From Actinobacteria bacterium OV320 (GTDB taxonomy: Bacteria > Actinomycetota > Actinomycetes > Streptomycetales > Streptomycetaceae): a DNA stretch of 64,000 bases. The position numbers and the translations under genes are program-made. The notes beneath the pieces are model-generated. The model was not told where the DNA came from and searched no databases. It saw only the letters and a list, made by a program, of their open reading frames with translations. The stretch covers positions 1 to 64,000 of the forward strand of contig LJCX01000005.1 of assembly GCA_001298545.1 (NCBI GenBank), given 5' to 3'. Within the stretch, counting starts at the first letter, position 1; each line of letters begins with the position of its first letter. Below are positions 18,015 to 27,765 of this stretch, piece by piece.

Positions 18015-18050
18015 GAAGGGGGCGCCCGGATCACTCCGGGCGCCCCCTTC
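18015..18050. terminator. Bidirectional terminator between DUF4191 and RDD genes
   Basis: A perfect 16-bp stem (18015-18030 with 18035-18050) and TCAC loop between two convergent genes. Confidence 0.88.
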
Positions 18051-18105
18051 CTCGTACCGGACCCGCCGGTCCGTCGTACCGGAACCCGCCGGCCGTGCCG
18101 GAAAC

Positions 18106-18573
18106 TCAGATCCGGACCTCCACGGTGCGGGCCAGGCGGTCGTGCAGGCCACGGCCGTCGCGGTCCCAGATCAGGGCCGGGACGGCCAGGCAGAGCAGGA
18201 TCGTGCGCGCCACGGCGCGCAGGGGGCTGACCGCACCGGTCTCGACGGACACCACACGCAGGCCGAACAGGCGCTTGCCCGGGGTGGAGCCGACCGTACC
18301 GACCGTCAGGACGCTCAGCACGAAGAAGACCAGCAGGGCCCAGTTGCCTGTCGCCGGACGGTAGCCGTCCGTGATCAAGCTGTATGCGATCAAGACGCCG
18401 AAACCCCAGTCCACGGCCAGCGCACCGAGCCGTCGGCCGGGGCGGGCGATCGAGCCCGGCCCGTCCTCCGGCAGACCGAGCTGCTCACCCCTGTATCCGA
18501 AGTCGACACCGGCTTCCTCAGCGGCCGCGCGGGGTCCCGAGAGCCACGAGCCGATTGCATCCCTGTTGTCCAC
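18106..18573 (-). CDS. RDD-family membrane protein
   Basis: A 155-residue protein. The family-naming pattern appears as the first Arg in [14 protein letters not shown] and later as [12 protein letters not shown] and [18 protein letters not shown]. Three hydrophobic segments are visible. RDD proteins are integral membrane proteins of mostly unknown role, some linked to ion transport. It converges with DUF4191 and is divergent from glnA, as in mycobacterial synteny known to me. Confidence 0.88.
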   Translation of the reverse strand: MDNRDAIGSWLSGPRAAAEEAGVDFGYRGEQLGLPEDGPGSIARPGRRLGALAVDWGFGVLIAYSLITDGYRPATGNWALLVFFVLSVLTVGTVGSTPGKRLFGLRVVSVETGAVSPLRAVARTILLCLAVPALIWDRDGRGLHDRLARTVEVRI

Positions 18574-18636
18574 CCGACCACGGTACTGCGCCCGTTTCGC
18601 GATACGGACAGGTGGGGTACACCGGGCAGGCTCCGG

Positions 18637-18674
18637 TTAACTTGTGCGAAACAAATGGGTCACGCCCGAGAAAT
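18637..18674 (+). promoter_or_regulatory. GlnR box upstream of glnA
   Basis: Half-sites TTAAC (18637), GAAAC (18648), GTCAC (18659) and GAAAT (18670) are each separated by exactly 6 bases. This matches the Streptomyces GlnR consensus gTnAc-n6-GaAAc-n6-GtnAC-n6-GAAAc. It lies 97 nt before the glnA start. glnA is a known GlnR target. Confidence 0.85.
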
Positions 18675-18770
18675 CACCCGTCCCTAGGGTCGATGACAGC
18701 GTGTGCCACCGCACTGGCCGCACGAACGAACTACCACCCCGGCTCGACGGCCGGGAGTAGGAGGAGCTGG

Positions 18771-20180
18771 ATGTTCCAGAACGCCGACGAGGCCAAGAAG
18801 TTCATCGCGGACGAGGACGTCAAGTTCGTCGACGTCCGCTTCTGCGACCTGCCGGGCGTCATGCAGCACTTCACGCTGCCGGTCGAGGCGTTCGACCCGG
18901 ACGAGGAGCTGGCCTTCGACGGCTCGTCGATCCGCGGCTTCCAGGCCATCCACGAGTCCGACATGGCGCTGCGTGCCGACCTGTCGACCTCGCGCGTGGA
19001 CCCCTTCCGCCGCGACAAGACGCTGAACATCAACTTCTTCATCCACGACCCGATCACGGGCGAGCAGTACTCCCGTGACCCGCGCAACGTGGCGAAGAAG
19101 GCCGAGGCGTACCTGGCGTCGACCGGTATCGCCGACACCGCGTACTTCGGCCCCGAGGCCGAGTTCTACGTCTTCGACAGCGTGCGTTTCCAGACCTCCG
19201 CGAACGAGTCCTTCTACCACATCGACTCCGAGGCCGGCGCCTGGAACACCGGTGCGATCGAGAACAACCGCGGTTACAAGGTCCGCTACAAGGGCGGCTA
19301 CTTCCCGACCCCGCCGGTCGACCACTTCGCCGACCTGCGTGCGGAGATCTCCCTGGAGCTGGCCGCGTCCGGCCTCCAGGTCGAGCGTCAGCACCACGAG
19401 GTGGGCACCGCCGGTCAGGCCGAGATCAACTACAAGTTCAACACGCTGCTCGCCGCGGCCGACGACCTCCAGCTCTTCAAGTACATCGTGAAGAACGTCG
19501 CCTGGCGCAACGGCAAGACCGCGACCTTCATGCCGAAGCCGATCTTCGGCGACAACGGCTCGGGCATGCACGTCCACCAGTCGCTGTGGACCGGCGGTTC
19601 CCCGCTGTTCTACGACGAGGCCGGCTACGCGGGCCTGTCGGACATGGCCCGCTACTACATCGGCGGCATCCTCAAGCACGCCCCGTCGCTGCTGGCCTTC
19701 ACCAACCCGACGGTGAACTCCTACCACCGTCTGGTCCCGGGCTTCGAGGCCCCGGTCAACCTGGTGTACTCGCAGCGCAACCGCTCCGCGGCCATGCGTA
19801 TCCCGATCACGGGCTCCAACCCGAAGGCCAAGCGCGTCGAGTTCCGCGCGCCCGACTCCTCCGGCAACCCGTACCTGGCGTTCTCCGCCCTGCTCCTCGC
19901 GGGCCTGGACGGCATCAAGAACAAGATCGAGCCGGCCGAGCCGATCGACAAGGACCTCTACGAGCTGGCCCCCGAGGAGCACGCGGGCGTCGCGCAGGTC
20001 CCGACCTCGCTCCCGGCCGTCCTCGACCGCCTCGAGGCGGACCACGAGTTCCTGCTCGCCGGTGACGTCTTCACGTCCGACCTGATCGAGACGTGGATCG
20101 ACTACAAGCGCACCAACGAGATCGCCCCGCTCCAGCTGCGCCCGCACCCGCACGAGTTCGAGCTGTACTTCGACGTGTGA
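18771..20180 (+). CDS. glnA: Glutamine synthetase type I (GSI-beta)
   Basis: Makes glutamine from glutamate, ammonium and ATP as a dodecamer. Its 469 residues are the standard length. Signatures include DGSSIRGF, the metal and substrate segments [20 protein letters not shown] and [13 protein letters not shown]. The adenylylation Tyr falls exactly at residue 397 ([10 protein letters not shown]), so activity should be controlled by GlnE. The ATG at 18771 follows AGGAGGAG. Transcription is likely controlled by GlnR through the box upstream. Confidence 0.97.
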   Translation: MFQNADEAKKFIADEDVKFVDVRFCDLPGVMQHFTLPVEAFDPDEELAFDGSSIRGFQAIHESDMALRADLSTSRVDPFRRDKTLNINFFIHDPITGEQYSRDPRNVAKKAEAYLASTGIADTAYFGPEAEFYVFDSVRFQTSANESFYHIDSEAGAWNTGAIENNRGYKVRYKGGYFPTPPVDHFADLRAEISLELAASGLQVERQHHEVGTAGQAEINYKFNTLLAAADDLQLFKYIVKNVAWRNGKTATFMPKPIFGDNGSGMHVHQSLWTGGSPLFYDEAGYAGLSDMARYYIGGILKHAPSLLAFTNPTVNSYHRLVPGFEAPVNLVYSQRNRSAAMRIPITGSNPKAKRVEFRAPDSSGNPYLAFSALLLAGLDGIKNKIEPAEPIDKDLYELAPEEHAGVAQVPTSLPAVLDRLEADHEFLLAGDVFTSDLIETWIDYKRTNEIAPLQLRPHPHEFELYFDV

Positions 20181-20217
20181 TCGGCCCCGGGCCGACAGGT
20201 CCGTGAAGCTTCCGGTC

Positions 20218-20250
20218 CGCCCCCGTTCCTGTTTCTCAGGGACGGGGGCG
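20218..20250 (+). terminator. Terminator after glnA
   Basis: A 13-bp stem (20218-20230 with 20238-20250, one G.T pair) with a 7-nt loop, 37 nt after the glnA stop. Confidence 0.8.
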
Positions 20251-20320
20251 TCGTCGTATGGTTTCTGGCACTGCTGTTCGACTGGAAGGCCTCGACAGAG
20301 GTGACGGGGGAGAGACGGGA

Positions 20321-20578
20321 ATGCCCGAACAGGATGATGTGGAGCGGGAGTTCGACCTCAAGTGGGCGGACGACGCGGTGCACAAGGAACCCTCGGCGCG
20401 GGCCAGGATGCTGGCCGCCCGCTGGAAGGAGAACCCACCCGAGCCGGTCCCGTTCCGCGGCGACCCGGACCGGGTGGCATCGCCCCGCTCGTCCTGGCTG
20501 TCGACGGCGCTCGTCCTGGGCTGCGTGGCCGCGGTGATCCTCCTGCTGGGGTACACGCGGTTCCGGGCGCAGTACTGA
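20321..20578 (+). CDS. Small C-terminally membrane-anchored protein (85 aa)
   Basis: An acidic/charged N-terminal part (MPEQDDVEREFDLKWADDAV) is followed by a Pro-rich segment and one C-terminal hydrophobic helix (WLSTALVLGCVAAVILLLGY). The ATG at 20321 follows GGGGAGAG; an upstream in-frame start adds 21 residues without support. The stop is 1 nt before the start of the next gene, so the pair is translationally coupled. No family recognised. Confidence 0.6.
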   Translation: MPEQDDVEREFDLKWADDAVHKEPSARARMLAARWKENPPEPVPFRGDPDRVASPRSSWLSTALVLGCVAAVILLLGYTRFRAQY

Positions 20579-20579
20579 G

Positions 20580-21899
20580 GTGCGGGAGGCAAGGGAGGAC
20601 ATCAGCGGCGGGTCGGCGGCAGCGGTGCGGCTCGCCGGGGGCATGCCCCTGCGGGAGGCCCTCGACTGCGGTGCCCCCGCCGCCTGGACGGCCCTGGACG
20701 CGGGCGTCCGACCGCTCCACTGGGGCGCGCACTACCTGCCGGAATGGGAGTGGAACGAGGCAGGGCGCACGCTGACCGCTGCCATGCACGCCGGCCAGCC
20801 ACTCAGCGAGTCGCAGCTCGCGCTCGCGCTGTGCCACCGGGACGGCCGGATCCGGGCGGCGGCACTGTGGCGGATGGACGGGCACCCCGATCTGCTGCCT
20901 CTGCTGGTCGTGCGGTGCGCCGACTGGGCGGAACCCGTACGCAGACAGGCGCGCCTGCGGCTGGGCGAGGTGCTCGACGCCGGGCGGGCCGTGGCCCTCC
21001 TGTCGCTGATCCTGCGCGTCGGACGTCGGGAGCGGGGCGAATTCGCCGTCGGCCTGGCCGACAGACTGCTGCGCGAGGCACCTCATGAGGTCCTTACGAC
21101 GCTGTACACCAGTGCCGATCGCTCGGTACGGCGGTACGCGTACAGAAGGGCCGCGGAGGAGGGCATTTTCTCCCCGAGCGAGCTGGCCCGCGTCGCCGCG
21201 CGGGACGACGACACCGTCGTCCAGAACCTGTGCGCGGACGCCGCCCTGGCCGCCATGGTGGACGAGGACCCCGACGACGTACTCCTGCCGTTGCTCGCCG
21301 CGCGCAACCCGCGGGTCCGTTCCGCCGGGGTGACCGCGCTGCGGCGGGCCGGGCGGGCGGAGCGGGCCGTGGGGTTCCTGGCCGACCGGGCGGAGCTCGT
21401 GCGGGCCTGCGCGCGGTATGTCGTACGGCAGCACGGGGGCGATCCGCTGTCCTGGTACCGGGAGCGGTGCGCGGAGCCGGGCGATCCCGCCCTGCCGCCG
21501 GGTGCCGCCGCCGGGCTCGCGGAGTGCGGGGAGCGAAGCGACGCCGAGGCGCTGTGGTCGCTGGTCCGGCATCCGGTCCCGGGCGTGCGGGCGCGGGCCG
21601 TGGCGGGACTGCGCGTGCTGGACGCGGCCGACGCGCGGCGGCTGTTGCCGATGCTCGACGACCCGGCGCCGGCAGTGGTGCGGGAGGTGACCGCGGCGGT
21701 GCTGCCCTCGGCGGCGCTGCTGCCGCAGGAGTGGCTCGTCGAACGGCTCGGCACCGGGTGGCCACGGGCGGTGCGGATCGCCGCGTTCCGGCTGCTCGCG
21801 GAGCGGGGTGGGGCCGCGGAGCAACGGGCCCTGACCGCGCTGCGGGCCGATCCCGACGAGGAGCTGCGGCTGCGGGCGACGCGCGCCGCACGACGCTGA
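20580..21899 (+). CDS. HEAT-repeat-like protein
   Basis: A 439-residue, all-helical protein rich in Ala, Leu and Arg. Repeats of about 30 residues show the HEAT/PBS-lyase pattern, for example HPDLLPLLVVRCADWAEPVR, NPRVRSAGVTALRRAG and HPVPGVRARAVAGLRVL. Such proteins are usually scaffolds; no catalytic motif is seen. The GTG start lies 1 nt after the preceding stop. A second protein of this style lies at 31741. Confidence 0.7.
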   Translation: MREAREDISGGSAAAVRLAGGMPLREALDCGAPAAWTALDAGVRPLHWGAHYLPEWEWNEAGRTLTAAMHAGQPLSESQLALALCHRDGRIRAAALWRMDGHPDLLPLLVVRCADWAEPVRRQARLRLGEVLDAGRAVALLSLILRVGRRERGEFAVGLADRLLREAPHEVLTTLYTSADRSVRRYAYRRAAEEGIFSPSELARVAARDDDTVVQNLCADAALAAMVDEDPDDVLLPLLAARNPRVRSAGVTALRRAGRAERAVGFLADRAELVRACARYVVRQHGGDPLSWYRERCAEPGDPALPPGAAAGLAECGERSDAEALWSLVRHPVPGVRARAVAGLRVLDAADARRLLPMLDDPAPAVVREVTAAVLPSAALLPQEWLVERLGTGWPRAVRIAAFRLLAERGGAAEQRALTALRADPDEELRLRATRAARR

Positions 21900-22053
21900 G
21901 ACCGGGACGGACCGGGGGTGGGTCCGCGCCGGTGGTCGTGGCGGGCGGGCTCGGGGAGCCTTTGCTCTCCCCAGGTTCGTTCGGGGACCGTTCATGGGGG
22001 TGGGGCGGTGCACACTGGCAGTGGGGCGAGTGCCTGACTGCGGGGTGATGCAG

Positions 22054-22974
22054 ATGCAGAGCCGTTTCCGGAGCGACCGACGGCTGACCGTGCGGATGAC
22101 GGTCACGTTGTTCCTGCTCGGACTGTTGTACGTGGCGTTCGTCGCCGCGTTGATCGTGTTGCTGAAGTCATGGGTGCCGGTCGCGGTCGTCGCGGTGGCG
22201 ATGCTGGGCGCGCAGTACTGGTTCTCCGACCGGGTCGCGCTGTTCGCGATGCGTGGGCGGGTCGTGGAGCGCGAGGAGTATCCCGAGCTGCACGCCGTGA
22301 TCGACCGGCTGTGCGCGATCGCGGACATGCCCAAGCCGGTGGTCGCCGTCTCGCAGATGGGCATGCCGAACGCGTTCGCGACGGGGCGCAATCCCGACCA
22401 CGCGGTGGTCTGCGTGACGACCGGGCTGCTGGCCCGGCTGGAGCCGGCCGAGCTGGAGGGCGTGCTCGCGCACGAGCTGTCGCATGTGGCGCACAAGGAC
22501 GTGGCCGTGATCACGGTCGCGTCGTTCCTGGGCGTGATCGCCGGGCTGATCGTGCGGTTCGCGTTCTACTCACAGGTGTTCGGCGGCGCGCGCAGGGACC
22601 AGAACGCCGCGGTCGTCTTCGCCGCCGTGATGGGTGTCTCGGCGGCCGTGTACGCGATCAGTTTCCTGCTCATCCGGGCCCTGTCCCGCTACCGGGAGCT
22701 GGCGGCGGACCGGGCGGCGGCGCAGCTGACCGGCCGCCCCTCGGCGCTGGCCTCCGCGCTGACGAAGGTCTCCGGCGACCTGGCCCGCATCCCCACGAAG
22801 GACCTGCGGACGGTCCAGGCCTTCAACGCCTTCTACTTCACCCCGGCGCTGGGTTCCGAGCCCGGTCTGGCGGGGCTGTTCTCGACCCACCCGAGCCTGG
22901 AGCAGCGGCTCGAGCAGCTGGGGCGGATCTCCGCCGAGCTGGGTGAGGCGGCCACGCCGGGGAAGGCGGGCTGA
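22054..22974 (+). CDS. htpX: M48-family zinc metalloprotease HtpX
   Basis: A 306-residue inner-membrane protease for quality control of membrane proteins under stress. Two N-terminal transmembrane helices precede the zinc motif HELSH (residues 140-144); two more follow. The third ligand is the Glu at about 215 in RELAADRAA. The ATG at 22054 is chosen from several in-frame starts because GGGGTG is 7 nt upstream. It is followed after 2 nt by pspAB. Confidence 0.93.
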   Translation: MQSRFRSDRRLTVRMTVTLFLLGLLYVAFVAALIVLLKSWVPVAVVAVAMLGAQYWFSDRVALFAMRGRVVEREEYPELHAVIDRLCAIADMPKPVVAVSQMGMPNAFATGRNPDHAVVCVTTGLLARLEPAELEGVLAHELSHVAHKDVAVITVASFLGVIAGLIVRFAFYSQVFGGARRDQNAAVVFAAVMGVSAAVYAISFLLIRALSRYRELAADRAAAQLTGRPSALASALTKVSGDLARIPTKDLRTVQAFNAFYFTPALGSEPGLAGLFSTHPSLEQRLEQLGRISAELGEAATPGKAG

Positions 22975-22976
22975 TC

Positions 22977-23597
22977 ATGGGGCTGCTGGACATCCTGCTC
23001 GGCCGGACCAAGCCGGTCGTGCCCGACCTGGACCAGCTGTTCGCGCTGCCTTCGGCGGCCGTCACGCTGGAGGCGGCGGCCGGGTTCACCCCGACCGGGC
23101 AGGGTGCCGTGTGCTTCGCGACCGTCGAGGGCTCGGCCTTCGAGCAGACGCATCGCGAGGTACAGGCGCTCCTGGACGCGGACACCGAGCGCACCGGTCC
23201 CCCGGTGCGGCTCGTGCGGGACGACTACGGCTACTCCTGGCTGCTCTCGCAGCGCTCCGCCGACCAGCTGCCGCTGCTGGTCAACGACCTGCACGCGGTG
23301 AACAGCGCGATGGAGGTCAACGGTTTTGGGCCGCAGCTGCTGTGTTCCCTCGCCGGGTTCGAGGACCGTCGGGACGGGACGGAGGAGGCGGGGAGGGAGG
23401 AAGCGGGCGGCCGCCGGCTGGCGCTCGTGTACCTGTACAAGCGGGGTTCCTTCTACCCGTTCGCGCCGCTGCCCGGTCCGGGGCAGCGGCGCGACGGCGC
23501 ACTGGAGCTGCAGGTGCAGGCCGCCCTCACGGGCGACCTGCGGATCGAGCAGGACCTGGGCCGCTGGTTCCCGGTCTGGGGAGCCCCCGGCCTGTAG
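22977..23597 (+). CDS. pspAB: PspA-associated protein PspAB
   Basis: A 206-residue cytoplasmic protein starting MGLLDILLGRTKP, with the family segments GFTPTGQGAVCF and DDYGYSWLL. PspAB is found next to HtpX in actinobacteria and is linked by context to the phage-shock envelope stress response; its biochemical role is not known. The 2-nt spacing to htpX implies coupled translation. Confidence 0.85.
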   Translation: MGLLDILLGRTKPVVPDLDQLFALPSAAVTLEAAAGFTPTGQGAVCFATVEGSAFEQTHREVQALLDADTERTGPPVRLVRDDYGYSWLLSQRSADQLPLLVNDLHAVNSAMEVNGFGPQLLCSLAGFEDRRDGTEEAGREEAGGRRLALVYLYKRGSFYPFAPLPGPGQRRDGALELQVQAALTGDLRIEQDLGRWFPVWGAPGL

Positions 23598-23613
23598 GCG
23601 GACCGGGCGGGCC

Positions 23614-23895
23614 CTACTTGCTGCGCTCGCGCTCCTGACGGCGGGACTCCAAGGGGCGCTCGCGACGGTAGCGGCGCTCCCACTTGGCCTGCTTGTCGCG
23701 GCGGTCGCGGTACGCCTTGTACGACGTCGGCGCGGTTCCCGCGCCGGGCGCGGGGCCGGGCGCGGACGGCGCGGACGAGTCGAGCCCGTACCGCACGTAC
23801 AGGAACAGCACGCCGGCCGCGGCGAGCCAGTAGAGCGGGTTTCCGAATCCCAGGACCACCAGGACGACGGCCCCGGAGAGAACGACGGTGCCCAT
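23614..23895 (-). CDS. Small membrane protein with basic C-terminal tail (93 aa)
   Basis: Two short hydrophobic stretches at the N-terminus (TVVLSGAVVLVVLGFGNPLYWLAAAGVLFLYV, one hairpin or two helices), a Pro/Ala linker, and a very basic tail (RDRRDKQAKWERRYRRER). The start has a clear GGAAGGAGG ribosome site. Streptomyces have similar hypothetical proteins. It converges with pspAB. Confidence 0.65.
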   Translation of the reverse strand: MGTVVLSGAVVLVVLGFGNPLYWLAAAGVLFLYVRYGLDSSAPSAPGPAPGAGTAPTSYKAYRDRRDKQAKWERRYRRERPLESRRQERERSK

Positions 23896-24091
23896 GGTGT
23901 ACCTCCTTCCTGGGCAGGGACGGTGACTGAGCGTGGCGAGGGGGGTGGGGTGGCGCCTTCAGCGTAGGGAGTCCGTCACTCAACGTGCATCTCCTTTTCC
24001 GCGGGCCTGGAGTCGGGCGACATGGAGGAACACCTCCGCGAGGCGATCAGGGCGGCCCGGGCGGAACCCGCCCCATGAGTGAATGGGGCGC

Positions 24092-24835
24092 ATGAGTGAA
24101 CTGTCCCCCTTCACGCACGCGTACGACGGTGAGCGGCTCAGCGGGGTGCACGGCGGTGGTCCGGGAACGGTCACCGCCGTTCTGCTGCACGGCGCCGGCA
24201 ACGGCAGCAAGGAGCGACTCCTGCCGCTGGCCCACGAGTTCACCGGCCGCGGCTGCCGCGCGCTCGCCCTCGACTTCTCCGGACACGGTGAAAGCAGCGG
24301 CGAACTGAGGGAGTTGAGCCTGCGTCGGCGCTTCGAGCAGGCGGTCTCGGTGATCGACGCGTACGTCCCGGCGGACGGGACGCTGGTGCTCGTCGGGTTC
24401 AGCATGAGCGGGCAGACGGTGGCCGACCTGGCCGCGTTCTACCGGGACCGGGTCACGGCCCTGGGCCTGTGCGCGCCCTCGGTGTACGCGGCCCGGGCGT
24501 GGGACGTTCCCTTCGGCGAGGGGAACGGGGAGTTCAGCGCGATCATCCGCAGGCCCGGGAGCTGGCGGGAGGCGCCGGCCCTCGATGTGCTGCGCCGTTA
24601 CGAGGGCCGGGCGGTGCTCGCCGTGCCGGGCACCGACACGGTGATCCCGCCGCAGGTGACCGAGGCGGTCCAGGACGCGCTCGCCACCCGGGCCCGGTAC
24701 ACGAGGTTCGAACTGCCCGCCGCGGGACACCGGCTGGGCCTGTGGTTCCAGGACCACGCGGACGACCGGCGCGCGTTCGTGACCGCCGTGCTGGCCGGCC
24801 CGGACGGAGGCGGGCGGGCGGCGGCGCGTCCCTGA
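24092..24835 (+). CDS. Alpha/beta-hydrolase fold protein
   Basis: A 247-residue hydrolase of the dienelactone hydrolase/YdhD-like type. The oxyanion region is VLLHGAGNGSKE and the catalytic acid and base are suggested by PGTDTVIPP and AAGHRLGLW. The nucleophile elbow reads G102-F-S104-M-S106-G, so the usual second Gly of GxSxG is Ser. The substrate is unknown. The ATG at 24092 (GAATGGGGCGC upstream) is preferred over one nine bases earlier. Confidence 0.75.
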   Translation: MSELSPFTHAYDGERLSGVHGGGPGTVTAVLLHGAGNGSKERLLPLAHEFTGRGCRALALDFSGHGESSGELRELSLRRRFEQAVSVIDAYVPADGTLVLVGFSMSGQTVADLAAFYRDRVTALGLCAPSVYAARAWDVPFGEGNGEFSAIIRRPGSWREAPALDVLRRYEGRAVLAVPGTDTVIPPQVTEAVQDALATRARYTRFELPAAGHRLGLWFQDHADDRRAFVTAVLAGPDGGGRAAARP

Positions 24836-24857
24836 ACGGCCGGGCGCCTTGCGGTGC

Positions 24858-26198
24858 TCAGACGCCCGGCGCCGCGCTCACCACGCCCGCCACGACGGCC
24901 GCGCCCAGGATCGCGTGGTCGGCGGCGGTCCGATCGGCGTAGGTGAGCGCGAAGTCGGCGACGGCGCGTTCGAAGGTGTCGGCACCGCCGAGGTAGCCGG
25001 CGATGGCGACGCGGTCGCCGGACCGGGCGTGGGCGCGGGCCAGGGCGGTGCCGCACAGCCGGGCGTACTCCGCGAGGTCGGCCGGGGACATCCCGGCGAC
25101 GCCGCCGGAGTTCTTCAGATCGCGCAGCTGACGCCAGTAGAAGGCGCGGCTCTGCGGCCCGGTCATCCAGCCCAGGAAGACGTCCCCGGCGGCCTGGAGC
25201 AGCCGCTGCCCGGCGACGACCCGGTGGCCGGGATGGACGTACGGGCCGCTGGGCAGGTGCTCCTCCAGGACGGACGCGCGGGCCTCCTTGATCTGGAGGA
25301 ACAGCGGATCGTCGGTGTCGCGCCCGGCGAGCAGCACGATGAAGCAGCGGGTGCCGACACTGCCGACGCCGACGACCTTGCGGGCGGCGTCGACGAAGCG
25401 GTAGCGGTCCAGCAGCAGACGGCGCTCCTCGGTGAGGGTGGAGCGGTAGTCGCTGAAGATCTTGCGCAGGGCGGCGCCGTCGGAGGCGCCGGCGGGTTCG
25501 ATGAGCGGTGGGTCGTGGATGATGCGGCGGCGGCCGTCGACGACCTCGGTGAGTTTGTCGAGGGCCTGAAGGCTGGTGCGGCGGCGGGCGCGGGTGAGGC
25601 TGCCCCCGGCCCGTCCGCGGCGCCGGGCGGCGCGCAGCAGGGGCAGCAGCCGTTCGGCGTCGATGCGCTCGTACCAGACGGCGAGCTCGTCGAGCCGGGA
25701 CAGCCGGCGTATGGCCGTGCGGTAGGCGGCCACGGCCTCCAGGGCGGCGCGGTGCACCCTGGGCTCGGGGTGGCCGTTCTCGCGGGCGGCCACCGCGACG
25801 GAGGCGGCGAGCCGTTTGACGTCCCACTCGAAGGGTCCGGGGAAGGTCTCGTCGAAGTCGTTGAGGTCGAAGAGCAGGCCCCGCTCCGGGGAGGCGTACA
25901 ACCCGAAGTTGAGCAGATGGGCATCGCCGCACAGCTGCACCGTCAGCCCTGTGTGCGGCTGCGACGCCAGGTCGGCGGCCATGAGGGCGGCGGAGCCGCG
26001 CAGGAAGGCGGACGGCGAGGCGGCCATCCGCCCGTACCGGATCGGCAGCAGCTCGGGCAGCCTGTCCCGGCCCTGCCGCTCCAGCACGGCGACGGGGTCG
26101 GGCCGGTCGACGGACGGGACCCAGAGGGCGTGGGCGGAACGCGAGACGCGCTTGCGGGCGTCCCGGCCGCGTCGGGCACGGTCGGTGGGGGTGGTCAT
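24858..26198 (-). CDS. DUF2252 protein, possible kinase-fold enzyme
   Basis: A 446-residue protein with typical DUF2252 segments: RYGRMAASPSAFLRGSA, the motif C90-GDAHLLNFG and LFDLNDFDE (D114, D116), and later VKRLAASVAVAAR. The spacing and residues of GDxHxxN followed by DxxDFD resemble the catalytic and metal loops of aminoglycoside phosphotransferase-like kinases, which suggests a phosphotransferase (inference). The function is undescribed. It converges with the hydrolase gene. Confidence 0.82.
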   Translation of the reverse strand: MTTPTDRARRGRDARKRVSRSAHALWVPSVDRPDPVAVLERQGRDRLPELLPIRYGRMAASPSAFLRGSAALMAADLASQPHTGLTVQLCGDAHLLNFGLYASPERGLLFDLNDFDETFPGPFEWDVKRLAASVAVAARENGHPEPRVHRAALEAVAAYRTAIRRLSRLDELAVWYERIDAERLLPLLRAARRRGRAGGSLTRARRRTSLQALDKLTEVVDGRRRIIHDPPLIEPAGASDGAALRKIFSDYRSTLTEERRLLLDRYRFVDAARKVVGVGSVGTRCFIVLLAGRDTDDPLFLQIKEARASVLEEHLPSGPYVHPGHRVVAGQRLLQAAGDVFLGWMTGPQSRAFYWRQLRDLKNSGGVAGMSPADLAEYARLCGTALARAHARSGDRVAIAGYLGGADTFERAVADFALTYADRTAADHAILGAAVVAGVVSAAPGV

Positions 26199-26484
26199 CC
26201 GCGTCGCCTTCGCACCACATCCGCCTCCCGGTTCACCACATTTCCCGGCCTCCTGTTCGCAGTGAAGGCCGGGAGGGGAGCGCCCGCATGTCGGGTACGT
26301 CGAACGGGTGACAGCCGGCGCGCCCGGCAGCCCCGGCCGCCTCGGCGGTGCCGGAGCGCCCGCGGGGGCTCGGGTGCCGTCGGCGTCACGGGCGTCGGGA
26401 CCCGATTGTCAGTGGTGTCGGGAAGGATGGCGGGCAGGGACGAGTGCCGGACGGCGACGGCGCGACGAGGGGTGGAGGCCGGCA

Positions 26485-27699
26485 ATGGGTGACGGGCTGC
26501 GGTACATCGGTGTGGCCGAGCGGCGGGCGCGGCTGGCCCTGCGGCACCGGCTGGCCCCGCGGGCGCGGGTCGCGACACCCGAGGCAGTGGCGGACGCGCT
26601 CCTCGCCCTGCACGGCTCGGACCCGGCGACGGTGTACCTGGCGATCGGCGCCCGTCTCGCCGACCCGGCGGCGACGGTGGCGCAGACCGACCGGGCGCTG
26701 TACGAGGACCGGAGCCTCGTCCGGATGCACGGCATGCGGCACACCGTCTTCGTCTTCCCGACGGAGTCGACGGCGGTCGTGCACGCCTCGACCGGCCTCG
26801 CGGTCGCCGCGCGGGAGCGGGCCACCCTGGTGAAGGACATGGCGAAGGCCGGCGCACCGGACGCGGCCTGGCTGAAGGAGGTCGAGGAGTCGGCGCTGGC
26901 CGCCCTGGCCCGGCTCGGCCAGGCGACCGCGGCCGAGCTGGCCCGCGAGGAGCCGCGCCTGCGGGAGCAGTTCGTGTACGCGGCGGGAAAGCCGTACGAG
27001 GGCGTCCACACCGTCGTGTCGCGGCTGCTGAGGGTGCTGGGCGTGGAGGGCAAGGTGGTCAGGGGGCGCCCCCTGGGCTCGTGGACGTCGAGCCAGTTCC
27101 GCTGGGCTCCGGCCCCCGAGCACGCCGAACTGCCGTTGGCGCAGGCCCAGTCGGAGCTGCTGCGGCACTGGCTGACGGCGTGCGGCCCGGCCACGGAGGC
27201 CGATCTGAAGTGGTGGACGGGCTGGAAGGTGACGGACGTCCGCCGGGCGCTGACGGCGATCGGGGCGCGTGCGGTGACGCTGGACGAGGGGACGGGGTAC
27301 GTCGTCGAGGACGACGTGGATGCCGTGCCCGCCCCCGGCGAACCGTGGGCGGCCCTGCTGCCCGGCCTCGACCCGACGGCCATGGGCTGGCAGGCCCGGG
27401 ACTGGTATCTGGCCCCGGAGCTGCGCCCCGACCTGTTCGACTACAGCGGGAACGTGGGCCCGACGGTGTGGTGGAACGGCCGGGTGGTGGGGAGTTGGGC
27501 GCAACGGGCCGACGGCGAGATCGTGTGGCGGATCCTGGCCGGCGAGGACCGGGGCGCCGGCGAGGGCGGCGGCGAGGGCGTGGGTGCCGAGGCGAAGGCG
27601 GCGATCGAGGCGGAGGCGGCACGGTTGGCGTCGTGGCTGGGGACGACCCGGGTGACACCCAGGTTCCGCACACCGGTGGAGAAGGACCTGGTGAGGTGA
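26485..27699 (+). CDS. Winged-helix DNA-binding protein (HTH_42/AlkZ-like)
   Basis: A 404-residue protein beginning RYIGVAERRARLALRHRLAP, with LHGSDPATVYLAIGAR and the C-terminal VGSWAQRADGEIVWRIL. These belong to the HTH_42 family, which includes the DNA glycosylases AlkZ and YcaQ; a QxQ-type motif of AlkZ/YcaQ is not obvious to me, so glycosylase activity is unproven. The ATG at 26485 follows GGTGGAGG. The 286 bases before it are divergent promoter space shared with DUF2252. Confidence 0.78.
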   Translation: MGDGLRYIGVAERRARLALRHRLAPRARVATPEAVADALLALHGSDPATVYLAIGARLADPAATVAQTDRALYEDRSLVRMHGMRHTVFVFPTESTAVVHASTGLAVAARERATLVKDMAKAGAPDAAWLKEVEESALAALARLGQATAAELAREEPRLREQFVYAAGKPYEGVHTVVSRLLRVLGVEGKVVRGRPLGSWTSSQFRWAPAPEHAELPLAQAQSELLRHWLTACGPATEADLKWWTGWKVTDVRRALTAIGARAVTLDEGTGYVVEDDVDAVPAPGEPWAALLPGLDPTAMGWQARDWYLAPELRPDLFDYSGNVGPTVWWNGRVVGSWAQRADGEIVWRILAGEDRGAGEGGGEGVGAEAKAAIEAEAARLASWLGTTRVTPRFRTPVEKDLVR

Positions 27700-27765
27700 C
27701 CTCCGGTCCCCGCGTCCGCCCCCGGAGTCCCAGCCCCAGCCCCAGCCCCTGCCCCCGGACGCCGA

